This document shows positions 8,385 to 16,838 of a DNA stretch of 64,000 nt, piece by piece. The translations under genes were made by a program, and so were the position numbers. Source of the DNA: Evansella clarkii (GTDB taxonomy: Bacteria > Bacillota > Bacilli > Bacillales > Salisediminibacteriaceae); the NCBI RefSeq assembly GCF_002019695.1, contig NZ_KV917376.1, positions 4,718,072 to 4,782,071 of the forward strand. The letters are read 5' to 3'. The notes beneath the pieces were generated by a model, which saw nothing but the letters and a program-made list of their open reading frames with translations, was not told where the DNA came from and ran no database searches. Each line of letters begins with the position of its first letter. Positions within the stretch are counted from its first letter, which is position 1.

Positions 8385-9347
8385 CTATAAATTCTGTTTC
8401 GCAAGCCATGCTGCCCCAATGACTCCTGCATCATTGCCCAGCTGAGCCTCCCTGATCCTTGTTTCCATTGCGATCTTAGGAATGGCATGTCTTTTAAACA
8501 CTTGTTCAATTTTATTAATAAGGTAGTCCCCGGCCTTAGATACACCACCACCGACTACTATCATTTCAGGATTCAGCCCGTTAGCAAGGTTTGCCAGCGC
8601 AAGACCAAGATGAGCAGCAGCGTGATTAACTACTTCCAAAGCTGCATTATCTCCTTCTTTTGCACAATCAAAGACATCTTTAGCAATCAGCCTGCCTGTT
8701 TCTTTATAAAGCGTGCCTAGTTTTCCAGCCGGATCCCGTTCCGCTGCTTTCATACCCTCTCTTGCTATACCTGTTGCCGAAGCAACCGTTTCCAGACATC
8801 CGTGCTTTCCGCAATTACAAGGGCGGCCATCCTCCATCACAGTTGTGATATGGCCGATCTCCCCGGCCATACCACTCATTCCGTGGATAATTTCTCCCCC
8901 TGCAATTATTCCTCCGCCCACACCAGTGCCCAGAGTGATACAAAGGAGATTTTCGGCACCATTACCTGCACCCTTCCACATTTCTCCTGCTGCTGCAAGA
9001 TTAGCATCATTGTCTGTAAAAACAGGCACACTAAGCAGCTTTTCCATTTCATCTTTTAAATAATAATTTTTCCACCCCAGGTTTACAGCTTCATAAATCA
9101 GCCCGATCTCAGTATTTATAAACCCTGGTGCACCGATACCCAGCCCCAGTAACCGTGAAAAATCAAAACCAGCCTCTTTCAATTTAGCAGAAACAGAGTC
9201 GGCGATGTCCTTTACTATGTTCCTGCCTGCATTTGATACGTCTGTATGTATCTCCCATTTCTCAAGGATATTACCTTCAAGGTCAGTTAACGCAAGTTTT
9301 ACAGTAGTTCCTCCTATATCCACTCCAGCCAGCAAATGCTTTTCCAT
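8385..9347 (-). CDS. glcK: Glucokinase, ROK family
   Basis: 320 residues. It phosphorylates glucose with ATP in the cytoplasm. The phosphate-binding motif GVDIGGTTVKLALTDL is at the N-terminus, the ROK signature with zinc ligands is CNCGKHGCLETVASATGI, and the glucose-binding region is LLCITLGTGVGGGIIAGG. Length matches B. subtilis GlcK (about 321). yqgQ lies just upstream, as in B. subtilis. Confidence 0.95.
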   Translation of the reverse strand: MEKHLLAGVDIGGTTVKLALTDLEGNILEKWEIHTDVSNAGRNIVKDIADSVSAKLKEAGFDFSRLLGLGIGAPGFINTEIGLIYEAVNLGWKNYYLKDEMEKLLSVPVFTDNDANLAAAGEMWKGAGNGAENLLCITLGTGVGGGIIAGGEIIHGMSGMAGEIGHITTVMEDGRPCNCGKHGCLETVASATGIAREGMKAAERDPAGKLGTLYKETGRLIAKDVFDCAKEGDNAALEVVNHAAAHLGLALANLANGLNPEMIVVGGGVSKAGDYLINKIEQVFKRHAIPKIAMETRIREAQLGNDAGVIGAAWLAKQNL

Positions 9348-9408
9348 CCTTCTTCATCCTTTTTATGCAGAATACTTTTTTCATGGCAGCAATATGTTTC
9401 TATATTTC

Positions 9409-9612
9409 CTATTGCTTGTCCTTACCTACAGCGAGCCGCTGCTCCTTTTTAATCAGGAGCAGGCTGTCTAGGTATACATCTTTTTCAATTAAGCCAAGCC
9501 GTTCCAGTTCTTTAATCTCTTCTTCCATGAGTTCCAGGTCAGCGGCCCTGTTCCCTGTATAAATGATTGTTCCATATTTTTTTAATAACTGCTGCAATTT
9601 AAAAAAAGTCAC
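9409..9612 (-). CDS. yqgQ: YqgQ, DUF910 small helical protein
   Basis: 67 residues from GTG 9612, 6 nt after AAGGTGG; an upstream in-frame GTG overlaps the ribosome site. Helical pattern FKLQQLLKKYGTIIYTGNRAADLELMEEE typical of DUF910, whose structure is a three-helix bundle. Co-oriented with glcK 61 nt downstream. Confidence 0.85.
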   Translation of the reverse strand: MTFFKLQQLLKKYGTIIYTGNRAADLELMEEEIKELERLGLIEKDVYLDSLLLIKKEQRLAVGKDKQ

Positions 9613-9645
9613 GGTAACCACCTTATATTAAATAACTAGATTTTA

Positions 9646-9850
9646 AATTTTATCGTTGATATTCACTGCAGGACGCTCTTGTCCTGTGGGCATTGCTTCA
9701 AAGAGCGTTACTTCGCCGTAAATGCGTCGATTTGTCTCGACGGTTTCTCTCCGGAGCTACGCTGGCAGTGGAAGAGACAGTCTCGCACCTTTCATGGAAA
9801 TCAACAATGCGCCTAAAATTAACTTCTGCCTTTAATACACCAAATTTTAA
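9646..9850 (+). repeat. GTTGAT-bounded structured repeat, copy 1
   Basis: Intergenic element starting TTTATCGTTGATATTCACT with GGACGCTC, GGGCATTGCTTC, CAGTCTCGCACCTTTC and closing GAAATCAACA. The same landmarks recur near 52.0 and 60.1 kb, and parts near 25.8, 47.8 and 61.0 kb. No gene lies between yqgQ and the next CDS at 9895. Confidence 0.7.
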
Positions 9851-9894
9851 ATCTGACCTGTTAAAATGCAGTGTCTGGTAAAGCTCTGTGTTTA

Positions 9895-10407
9895 TTATAC
9901 CAGCTTAAACAGGGCAAGGAAGATAAAAAAGAACAGTGGAACATAAATAAGCACTGCGCCCAGTCTGAACAGCATCTTTAATTTCCACATTAAAAGCGCC
10001 CCAAGAAACAGCATGCCTGCAAAAACAGGGAGGAATAAAAATAAGAACCATGCTGAGAAGCCAATTATAGCAAAATCGATTCCTATGATAAAGAAGAAAG
10101 CCGCTAATAGGACCCAGTGCAGCCAGCCACGGTATGGAAAATACCCATAGGACGGATGAAACTGGCGGAAAAAGAAGAAGGCTAAACCAAGACAAAAGAG
10201 AATAATAAAAAATTTAGTGAAAAAGACAGGAAGCCAGCTGAAAAATGCCGCCCCTGTTATAATTCCAAACCAGAATGAAATAAAACATACGGCTCCGGCC
10301 ACCATTAAAAATACCGGCAGAGAATACCAAATTTTCACTGTGGCTAAAGTACCTATCGCCATTCCCGCCAGGCTGATAAAAATGAAAAATAAAAAAAACT
10401 GACCCAT
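9895..10407 (-). CDS. Polytopic membrane protein, unknown
   Basis: 170 residues, extremely rich in Phe and Leu, with five or six predicted membrane helices and a short loop RQFHPSYGYFPYRGW. ATG at 10407 follows GAGGGGG. No family recognised; flanked on both sides by repeat elements, so it is an isolated transcription unit. Confidence 0.6.
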   Translation of the reverse strand: MGQFFLFFIFISLAGMAIGTLATVKIWYSLPVFLMVAGAVCFISFWFGIITGAAFFSWLPVFFTKFFIILFCLGLAFFFFRQFHPSYGYFPYRGWLHWVLLAAFFFIIGIDFAIIGFSAWFLFLFLPVFAGMLFLGALLMWKLKMLFRLGAVLIYVPLFFFIFLALFKLV

Positions 10408-10462
10408 ATTACTCGCCCCCTCACAGTATCTTATGACTGGCAGTCCATGATAAGGACAACTA

Positions 10463-10620
10463 ATTTATCCCGATGTAACCGTCCGTATAACTCCCGCCCC
10501 AAAACACGAGATGAAGTGAAGATGTTCAGGCGGGATATAACGGGCGCTAACATCCCGATTGGTTCAGCTAACAATCAGTGGGGATGAACAAAACTCCCAC
10601 TGATTGAAAGTTCACTTTAT
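10463..10620 (-). repeat. bcr1-like 155-bp structured repeat, copy 1
   Basis: On the minus strand it runs from ATAAAGTGAAC to CATCGGGATAAAT. Two hairpins: CAATCAGTGGG with CCCACTGATTG, and an outer pair (GATGTTAGCG.CCGT with ACGGACGGTTACATC) enclosing TCCCGCC/GGCGGGA. Copies 2-4 are at 13783, 19276 and 50152. The flanking ATAAA/ATAAA could be a target duplication. Confidence 0.82.
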
Positions 10621-10709
10621 CGTTTGTAAAGTCTTCCTGAATCCTGTTATACTAACCCACATAAATACGAACACTAAGACCAGCCTGGTAAAGAAGAGAG
10701 GGACATAAA

Positions 10710-11108
10710 ATGTCTAAGAACAAACTGGAAGAAATTTTAGAAAGAGGATTATACGGTACTCCGGAAATCCGCCCGGAAGAACGAAAATTATTCCTCGGCA
10801 CGATTGCAGAACGGGTTCATCTTGCATTGACAAATAACCAGGTACGGAAAAAAGGGCTGTATGAAGAGGCAGTGGAAGTGATGAAGAAAAACAGCGATGT
10901 TCAATTATACATTAACGGATTTTTAAGCTACCCTGCTTACTCTAACTATATCCAGGAAGCAAACAAACACTCCGTCGGTTTTACGATTGTAAATGACGGC
11001 CATCCCACGCCATTAGGAATCGTACTGGCTTCTTCCCGTGCTCTGGATACTCCTGAAGACTTTTTTATTAAAGATGATGAATTTTACAGAGACATGCCTG
11101 ATGAATAA
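10710..11108 (+). CDS. YueI-family protein (DUF1694)
   Basis: 132 residues, ATG after AGAGAGGG. Family pattern: EEILERGLYGTPEIRPEERKLFLGT near the N-terminus and NDGHPTPLGIVLAS near the C-terminus. Cytoplasmic; role unknown. It ends in a bidirectional terminator shared with the convergent spoVAF gene. Confidence 0.85.
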   Translation: MSKNKLEEILERGLYGTPEIRPEERKLFLGTIAERVHLALTNNQVRKKGLYEEAVEVMKKNSDVQLYINGFLSYPAYSNYIQEANKHSVGFTIVNDGHPTPLGIVLASSRALDTPEDFFIKDDEFYRDMPDE

Positions 11109-11153
11109 AAGAAATGCCGTCAGCTCAATATGCTGCCGGCATTTCTTTTTTAT
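11107..11153 (+). terminator. Bidirectional terminator between yueI-like and spoVAF
   Basis: AAAGAAATGCCG pairs with CGGCATTTCTTTTTT; A and T tracts on both sides. Confidence 0.88.
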
Positions 11154-12610
11154 TTGTCCGGATCCATCGGATGGATAGCTCTTGGTCTTCTGTTTTTCAA
11201 AGGCATAGGTGCTCTTAATAAAACATCGCGAAAACCACGGAAATTAAACGGAATAAATGGCCAGAAATATGGTGTGTCGTATACCTTGATAAAGGTGAGC
11301 AGGAAAATCAGTGCTAAAGAACCTGCCATGTAGCCAGGAACATGAAAGAAAGCGGCTATTAAGAGCAGGATTACTCTCATAAGCCGGTTCGCAAGACTCA
11401 TTTCATAACTTGGTGTTGCAAACGTTCCTATTGCCGCCACCGCCAGGTATAAAACGACTTCATGGGAAAATAAACCAACCTCAATCGCAACTTCCCCAAT
11501 CAGTATTGCCGCCACCAGTCCTAAAGCTGTAGCCAAAGCTGACGGAGTATGAATAGCCGCCATCCTCAGCATCTCAATTCCTGCTTCCGCGATAATAAAC
11601 TGTGCAATTAAGGGCACCTGCCCTGTTTCATTTAAACCAATATAAGACAAGCCTTCAGGAAGAAGGTCAGGGTTATCGGCAAAAAGGAACCATAAAGGCA
11701 GCAGAAAAATAGAAGTCCATACTGCTGCAAATCTTACTAACCTGAGAATACTTCCTATGACAGGCTTCTGTCTGTATTCTTCTGCATGCTGCAGATGGTG
11801 CCAGAAAGTAGTTGGAGTAATAATAACACTGGGCGAACCATCTACAATAATTAAAACATGCCCTTCAAAAAGATGGGAAGAAGCTACATCCGGCCGCTCT
11901 GTATACCTTACAAGAGGATAAGGGTTGTAATGCTGTCCAAATATATACTCTTCAATTGTTTTATCCCCCATGGGCAGCCCGTCAGTATCAATCTTTTTCA
12001 GTACTTTTTTAATATGGCGCACTAATGCCGGGTCAGCAATGTCCTCAACATATGTAATACAAAGATCCGTATAGGAGCGTCTGCCGATCCGGAGATATTC
12101 ATTTCTTAATGTCCGGTCCCTCACACGCCGCCGGATCAGCCCGGTGTTAAAAACAAGGGTTTCCACAAATCCATCTTTGGAACCGCGGATAACCTGCTCT
12201 GTATCCGGCTCATCCGGGCCCCGTACCGGATACTCTCTTGTATCCATTAATATTATATTGTCATAACCATCCACTAAGAGAGCTGACTGTCCGGACAGAA
12301 TCTGGATAATTACTTCCTCCAGGTCTGTTGAGGTCTCAAGCTCAATGTAAGGAATTCTCGACTTGATCCAGTAATCTACAAGGTCGACCTCATCAGGCTC
12401 CGCTTTGCTCCTGTTCAATTCTCTTTGAATCTGAGTCAGAGCTACATCTTTCGCAAAGGCATCAACCGTGAATAAGGCCAGTTTTACACCTTTGTATTCC
12501 AGTTCGAGGAAAATGAGGTCAAAGCTTTTGTCGACAGCGAGCTGTTCTTTTAAGTAGGCTACATTTGTACTCAAATTCTTTGCCGCCGCTTTTTTTACAG
12601 GTTCAGCCAT
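11150..12610 (-). CDS. spoVAF: SpoVAF, GerA-family spore germination protein
   Basis: 486 residues, close to B. subtilis SpoVAF (about 490); ATG after AGGGGGTGA. An N-terminal soluble GerA-A domain (about 1-290) contains VRGSKDGFVETLVFNTGLIRRR and NPYPLVRYTERPDV, then PSVIITPTTFWHHLQHAEEYR and five or so membrane helices. It is made in the forespore and sits in the spore inner membrane, where SpoVAF modulates DPA-channel opening in germination. Here it is a single gene rather than part of a spoVA operon; no SpoVA genes are in the window. Confidence 0.9.
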   Translation of the reverse strand: MAEPVKKAAAKNLSTNVAYLKEQLAVDKSFDLIFLELEYKGVKLALFTVDAFAKDVALTQIQRELNRSKAEPDEVDLVDYWIKSRIPYIELETSTDLEEVIIQILSGQSALLVDGYDNIILMDTREYPVRGPDEPDTEQVIRGSKDGFVETLVFNTGLIRRRVRDRTLRNEYLRIGRRSYTDLCITYVEDIADPALVRHIKKVLKKIDTDGLPMGDKTIEEYIFGQHYNPYPLVRYTERPDVASSHLFEGHVLIIVDGSPSVIITPTTFWHHLQHAEEYRQKPVIGSILRLVRFAAVWTSIFLLPLWFLFADNPDLLPEGLSYIGLNETGQVPLIAQFIIAEAGIEMLRMAAIHTPSALATALGLVAAILIGEVAIEVGLFSHEVVLYLAVAAIGTFATPSYEMSLANRLMRVILLLIAAFFHVPGYMAGSLALIFLLTFIKVYDTPYFWPFIPFNFRGFRDVLLRAPMPLKNRRPRAIHPMDPDK

Positions 12611-12786
12611 ATATTCACCCCCTGTCCTTCCTACATTGTTTGCTATTTAAGAAAAAACAATACACTTTTTCCAGCAGCATCTCTAACAAGGCATTAACAG
12701 AAGAATAGCTGGCATACCCCACAACTGCTGCACATATAAGTAAATAAGACAGGCTGCAAAGCGATTTTTGCCGGGGGTGCATATTG

Positions 12787-13686
12787 ATGCAGAGAAAAAA
12801 ACAGCTGATGCTGCTAGTGATTTTATCCGTCTTGGTTACATTTATACTTTTAGTTTTTAATACTCCTTGGTTTTCTTCATCAGCTATGCGAGAATCCTTT
12901 GTATATCATCCCCAGGCTGATGAACGTCTCCTGTTTTCAGAGGCGGAAACAAAGCTTTACATTTCTGATATAAAGGATGAAAATGAATATTCCCTTGAAA
13001 TGGAATATTCAGCAAGACTGAATATTCCTGCCTATTCAATTCATTCGATAGCACTGCTGTTTGAAAATGGCATACTTGTTGACTTTAAGGCAGATAAGGT
13101 GGCTAAAACCGACAATATTGAAGGTCAACTGAATTTTCATGGGAAAGACAGTGGAAGGCACGAAGCGGTTACCTACTACTATGCAGAAAGCAGGTATGGA
13201 GAAAACAGCATTAAAAGTAAGCAAACGATGAGCAGTGATATTATCTATATTACTGATTCACCATTGTCACCACTCACCAGTTTTGAAGTTCCAGGAGATG
13301 AAGAGGAGAAAAAAACAAAACAGCTGCTGGATTCCGTAATTGAACAACAGCTGAATTTTGTATGGGAAGGGTTAACCGAAGAATTTGGTTTAAACGAAGA
13401 AGAATATTTTAAAATCCCGTTAAATGAATTCCCTGAATTTTTGTCCCGGCTGCCGGAGTCTATACAGCCATCTGAAGCAGCCGAGATTACCGGGAGATTA
13501 TGGGAAGGCATTTATAGATATTATATCCTTGGAGCTGATACTTTTACTGATTCCCCTTATAATCCAGCAGGAAATACAATGCCTCTTGTACTTTTACACA
13601 GGAATGGAGGACATTTAATTACAGTTTATGAGACTTCAGAGAACAATAAACAACAAATCCTTCAGCTAATCCCATATGTGCATTGA
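12787..13686 (+). CDS. Membrane-anchored extracytoplasmic protein, unknown
   Basis: About 299 residues from ATG 12787; TTG 12784 is an alternative, both after GGGGGTG. One N-terminal membrane anchor (LMLLVILSVLVTFILLVF) precedes an acidic extracellular domain with no motif I recognise. Divergent from spoVAF, whose start is only about 175 nt away. No signal for lipidation. Confidence 0.7.
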   Translation: MQRKKQLMLLVILSVLVTFILLVFNTPWFSSSAMRESFVYHPQADERLLFSEAETKLYISDIKDENEYSLEMEYSARLNIPAYSIHSIALLFENGILVDFKADKVAKTDNIEGQLNFHGKDSGRHEAVTYYYAESRYGENSIKSKQTMSSDIIYITDSPLSPLTSFEVPGDEEEKKTKQLLDSVIEQQLNFVWEGLTEEFGLNEEEYFKIPLNEFPEFLSRLPESIQPSEAAEITGRLWEGIYRYYILGADTFTDSPYNPAGNTMPLVLLHRNGGHLITVYETSENNKQQILQLIPYVH

Positions 13687-13782
13687 TAAAGAGGGGCTGC
13701 ACTCTGCCCCGGCTTTTATCACATAACATAGGAAATCAGATGGAGCCTCCTTTGCTCCGGGCTCAACATCTCTGTGATACAT

Positions 13783-13944
13783 ATAGTGAACCTTCAATCA
13801 GCGGGGGGGGGGTTTATTCATCCCCCACTGATTGTTAGTTGAACCAATCGGGATGTTAGCGTCCGTTATCTCCCACCTAAACATCTTCGCTTCCACTCAT
13901 GTTTTGAGGCGGAAGTTTTTACGGACGGTTACATCGGGATAAAT
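13783..13944 (+). repeat. bcr1-like structured repeat, copy 2
   Basis: ATAGTGAACCTTCAATCAG to CATCGGGATAAAT, with the same two hairpins as the other copies. It contains a run of ten G not matched in length in the other copies. Confidence 0.85.
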
Positions 13945-13979
13945 TTTACAGACATCCTGAGCTAATGACATACTCTATT

Positions 13980-15548
13980 CTAATCAATATGCTGAGAAAG
14001 TTCGGATTCCAGCTGGTTGTATGCGTCCGATTCAGGCTGGAGCTGGAGAGCTTCTTCCAGCTGTGCATAAGCTTTTTCATAATCCCCTCTCTCATAATAA
14101 ATGAGCGCAAGATTAAAATGAGCTTCATGGAACATCGGGTCTCTTTCAATTGTCCGAAGCAGATTTTCTTCGGCTTCAGCTAATTCGCCCTCATTTGCCT
14201 GGATATACGCAAGCCAAAAATATGCATCTGTTAAAATTATTTCATGGTTTGGTATATCAGCTTCAATAATTGCTTCAAAATATGTCTTTGCTTCTTCCGG
14301 TTCATCATTCTGAATATACTCAATACCAGTCTGTAAGTATGCTGCATAAGACTGTCCGGTCAATTCCTGAGAGTAACCGTAAAATAACAGCGCCCCAAGT
14401 CCGGCTGCCAGCAGTCCAAGTGAAAGTACCCGGCGGCGGTTTTTGTGTTTAGGAAGCCCCATTACCGCTGAAGCCGCAAAACCGCCAACAAGACCGCCAA
14501 TATGAGCACCGTTATCCACCATGGGCACCATAAACCCTATCCCGAGATTTATAAGAAGAATAACGATTACATTCATCCCCATCGTTCGGAAAAATAGCCG
14601 TTTATGCTTTACGCCAAAATAGAGTAAAGCTCCGAAACAGCCGAATATAGCTCCGCTGGCTCCTGCAGACACCTGTTCATTAAAGGCGAAGCTGGCAACA
14701 GATCCTGTCAGTCCTGCAACACCGTAGATAAAAAAGAACCTGGCAGTTCCAAAAATTCTTTCAACCGCCCCGCCCAGATAAAATAAAGCCAGCGAGTTCA
14801 TTAGCAGGTGAAACACGCCAATGTGCAAAAACATAGCACTGAAAAAGCGCCACCATTCCCCCTCATATATGAGCGGGTTAAATTTAGCGCCAAAATTTAT
14901 GAGCGTCTCCGGGCTTGTGGAGGAACCGTACATTTCAACTATAGTAAAAACAGCAAGAATAACACCTAAAATAAGGTATGTCAGAATCGGTTTCCCATAG
15001 AAAAACAGACCTTTTTCCTTTTCGTGGCGTGTATCAGAAGCTCTCTGCACCTCTGATTTTAATACCCTTACGATAGCTTCTTCATCCTCTAACTGTTCCG
15101 GAACCGTAAAATCCGGCATCTCCTTAAGTCTCCACTCTGTAGCCAGAGGGAAGAGCTGCTCCCTGAGGTTTTGCAGGGTCAAAAGGATCGTTCTCTGCTC
15201 GTTCTTGCCCCGGCCGGAAAGCGGCACCGGCTTATCAACCAGCTCCGAGTAATCATCTACCGGTGCATAAACAGACAGGATCACATTAACAATGTTCGCT
15301 GAACGAAGCCCGATTTGTTTTCGAAGCTGTTTACCTCGCTGATATGTTTGTTTAATGTCAGCCCTTAACTCATTACTCCAGTCCAGTTCTTTATAACTAA
15401 GGCGAATAAGCTGAAAAGGCTCTTTCCGGTCATCCTCTATCCAGACCTCGTCTCCGTTTCTCCCAATGTGAACAAGGCGCAAATCTTCCTTTATAACTAA
15501 GTAATGTATAATTTCCCAAAAGCGTAGCTTTAATAAAACTGCGTTCAT
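13980..15548 (-). CDS. gluP: GluP/YqgP rhomboid intramembrane protease with TPR tail
   Basis: 522 residues (B. subtilis YqgP 507). An N-terminal cytosolic domain of about 180 residues is followed by a six- or seven-helix rhomboid core with the catalytic serine in SAGASGAIFG and histidine in NGAHIGGLVGG. A C-terminal extracytoplasmic region has TPR-like repeats (YAAYLQTGIEYIQNDEPEEA, AYFWLAYIQANEGELAEAEE, HFNLALIYYERGDYEKAYAQ). YqgP cleaves the Mg transporter MgtE together with FtsH in B. subtilis. The start overlaps the upstream HAD gene stop by 4 nt, so it is translationally coupled. Confidence 0.93.
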   Translation of the reverse strand: MNAVLLKLRFWEIIHYLVIKEDLRLVHIGRNGDEVWIEDDRKEPFQLIRLSYKELDWSNELRADIKQTYQRGKQLRKQIGLRSANIVNVILSVYAPVDDYSELVDKPVPLSGRGKNEQRTILLTLQNLREQLFPLATEWRLKEMPDFTVPEQLEDEEAIVRVLKSEVQRASDTRHEKEKGLFFYGKPILTYLILGVILAVFTIVEMYGSSTSPETLINFGAKFNPLIYEGEWWRFFSAMFLHIGVFHLLMNSLALFYLGGAVERIFGTARFFFIYGVAGLTGSVASFAFNEQVSAGASGAIFGCFGALLYFGVKHKRLFFRTMGMNVIVILLINLGIGFMVPMVDNGAHIGGLVGGFAASAVMGLPKHKNRRRVLSLGLLAAGLGALLFYGYSQELTGQSYAAYLQTGIEYIQNDEPEEAKTYFEAIIEADIPNHEIILTDAYFWLAYIQANEGELAEAEENLLRTIERDPMFHEAHFNLALIYYERGDYEKAYAQLEEALQLQPESDAYNQLESELSQHID

Positions 15549-16300
15549 GGAGTCTCCCTCCGCCCGAATATCTCCGCTAAATAATCTTTCACATCAGCCA
15601 GTTTCTTAACCGTGGCTGCTGGTCTGTGTGCCGAATCGGGAGATGCTTCTCTCGAATTCAGATATACAGCCTGCCATCCTGCATTTATAGGCCCTTCCAC
15701 ATCATGTTTCCATGTATCGCCCACGTAGAGAAGCTGTTCTGCTTTCAGGCATAATTTATTTTCGGCCAGCTGAAATATTTCTTTCTGAGGTTTTTCAAAT
15801 CCTGCTTCTTCAGAAATAATAGTATTTTCTTTTTTTATCCATTTGTCGGCACCGATTGACTGAATTTTAGCATGCTGTGTTTTTATTTTTCCGTTTGTAA
15901 TAATTGACATGCTGATTTGCTTTCGGGCTAAATATGATAATAATTCTGCCATCGCAGGGAAGGGGGTGCTAAAATCACTGACCACTTTATAATATAAAGA
16001 ATGAAACCTTTCCGAAGCCTTGTCATTGCCTGGAAGATTAAAATTCTTCATTGTTTCGTTAAAGCGAATACGATGATACTCTTTTCCCGAGATTTTCTTT
16101 TTCTCAAACATACTCCAGTACTTGTCGCAGTTATTTTTAAAGATATGAAAAAACTCTTCAGGCTGGATGAGCCTGCTTTTCTCAATCTCTTTCTGAATAT
16201 ATGCGGAGAAGCAATATTTTATCGCCTTTTCAAATGCTTCTTCGTGGCTGTAGAGCGTATTATCCAAATCAAATCCGATTCCTTTAATCCCCACGGGCAT
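15545..16300 (-). CDS. HAD-superfamily hydrolase (phosphatase)
   Basis: 251 residues. Motif I is FDLDNTLYS, motif II IITNGK, motif III around FEKPQKEIF, motif IV YVGDTWKHDVEG: a complete HAD catalytic set with a C1-type helical cap, similar to YjjG/YsaA-like nucleotide or sugar phosphatases. The ATG at 16300 is only 4 nt after GAGG; the GTG at 16294, at 10 nt, is an equally good start. Coupled to gluP by an ATGA overlap. Confidence 0.85.
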   Translation of the reverse strand: MPVGIKGIGFDLDNTLYSHEEAFEKAIKYCFSAYIQKEIEKSRLIQPEEFFHIFKNNCDKYWSMFEKKKISGKEYHRIRFNETMKNFNLPGNDKASERFHSLYYKVVSDFSTPFPAMAELLSYLARKQISMSIITNGKIKTQHAKIQSIGADKWIKKENTIISEEAGFEKPQKEIFQLAENKLCLKAEQLLYVGDTWKHDVEGPINAGWQAVYLNSREASPDSAHRPAATVKKLADVKDYLAEIFGRRETP

Positions 16301-16432
16301 TTCACCTCAGAATAATTATAACAATACGGGAATAATTTTACGATTAATATAAAGAAAGTAAAGAAAACTTGCCGATTGGCAAGCCTTAATAATAAGGATC
16401 TTCGGCAAAGTTCTTCACGTCCTGTGGAAGTC

Positions 16433-16512
16433 AGAAGCCTAGTTGCATTTATACTTTAGCCATAAAATATTCACTATGTCGAATCAGCTTCATAGCTAAT
16501 ATTTTATAATAT
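16433..16512 (-). repeat. Short dispersed repeat, copy 2, with perfect dyad
   Basis: Minus strand carries GGCTAAAGTATAAATGCAAC as at 5332-5351. Adjacent is a perfect dyad: ATAAAATATT with TATG, then CATA with AATATTTTAT. The rest of 16301-16545 shows nothing else recognisable apart from a short CTTGCCGATTGGCAAG palindrome. Confidence 0.5.
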
Positions 16513-16525
16513 CTTAAAGTGTAAA

Positions 16526-16547
16526 AATCCCGGCGGACCGGGATTTT
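16526..16547 (-). terminator. Terminator of yqgO
   Basis: Minus strand ATCCCGG pairs with CCGGGAT, followed by TTTTT; it abuts the stop codon. Confidence 0.75.
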
Positions 16548-16722
16548 AACGAAGGGCCTGAAAAAGCATTTTTTCTCTCAAAGCCGGTATTCTCATGATC
16601 ATGGCGACCGACAGGCGCCTGAGCCATTTTTTCGATAAAAAGATGTTGAGTAACTTGTATTTGTTCCGGTATAAGCTGCTTAAACTGATTACTAAACCTA
16701 CAAAAAACAGAATTCTTCTCAT
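16546..16722 (-). CDS. yqgO: YqgO-like small membrane protein
   Basis: 58 residues, translated by hand: start MRRILFFVGLVISLSSLYRN, one membrane helix, then a basic segment KKWLRRLSVAMIMRIP. ATG at 16722 sits 7 nt after GGAGG and a terminator lies at the stop. It occupies the position between yqgP (gluP) and yqgN where B. subtilis has the small gene yqgO. Identity rests on position, size and topology rather than a remembered alignment. An overlapping 77-residue frame lacks these signals. Confidence 0.72.
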   Translation of the reverse strand: MRRILFFVGLVISLSSLYRNKYKLLNIFLSKKWLRRLSVAMIMRIPALREKMLFQALR

Positions 16723-16804
16723 AGTAAGACCTCCTCCGTATTATCATTTTTAAAAACGGAGCTTTTTATTGATGACAAAATTTGTATTTTCATTTAATAA
16801 ACTC

Positions 16805-16833
16805 AGAAAAACGGCTGCCCCAGGGGACAGCCG
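16805..16833 (-). terminator. Terminator of the thiF-like gene
   Basis: Minus strand CGGCTGTCCCC pairs with GGGGCAGCCG, followed by TTTTT. Confidence 0.9.
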
Positions 16834-16838
16834 CTGCT

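Noticed and set aside
12615-12782. 55-codon hydrophobic frame on the minus strand directly upstream of spoVAF, tempting as a small germination subunit
   Set aside because: No ribosome binding site before its ATG and it overlaps the start region of the divergent gene; it lies where the spoVAF promoter should be.
16514-16747. 77-residue minus-strand frame near yqgO
   Set aside because: The overlapping 58-codon frame has the proper ribosome site, topology and terminator; this one does not.
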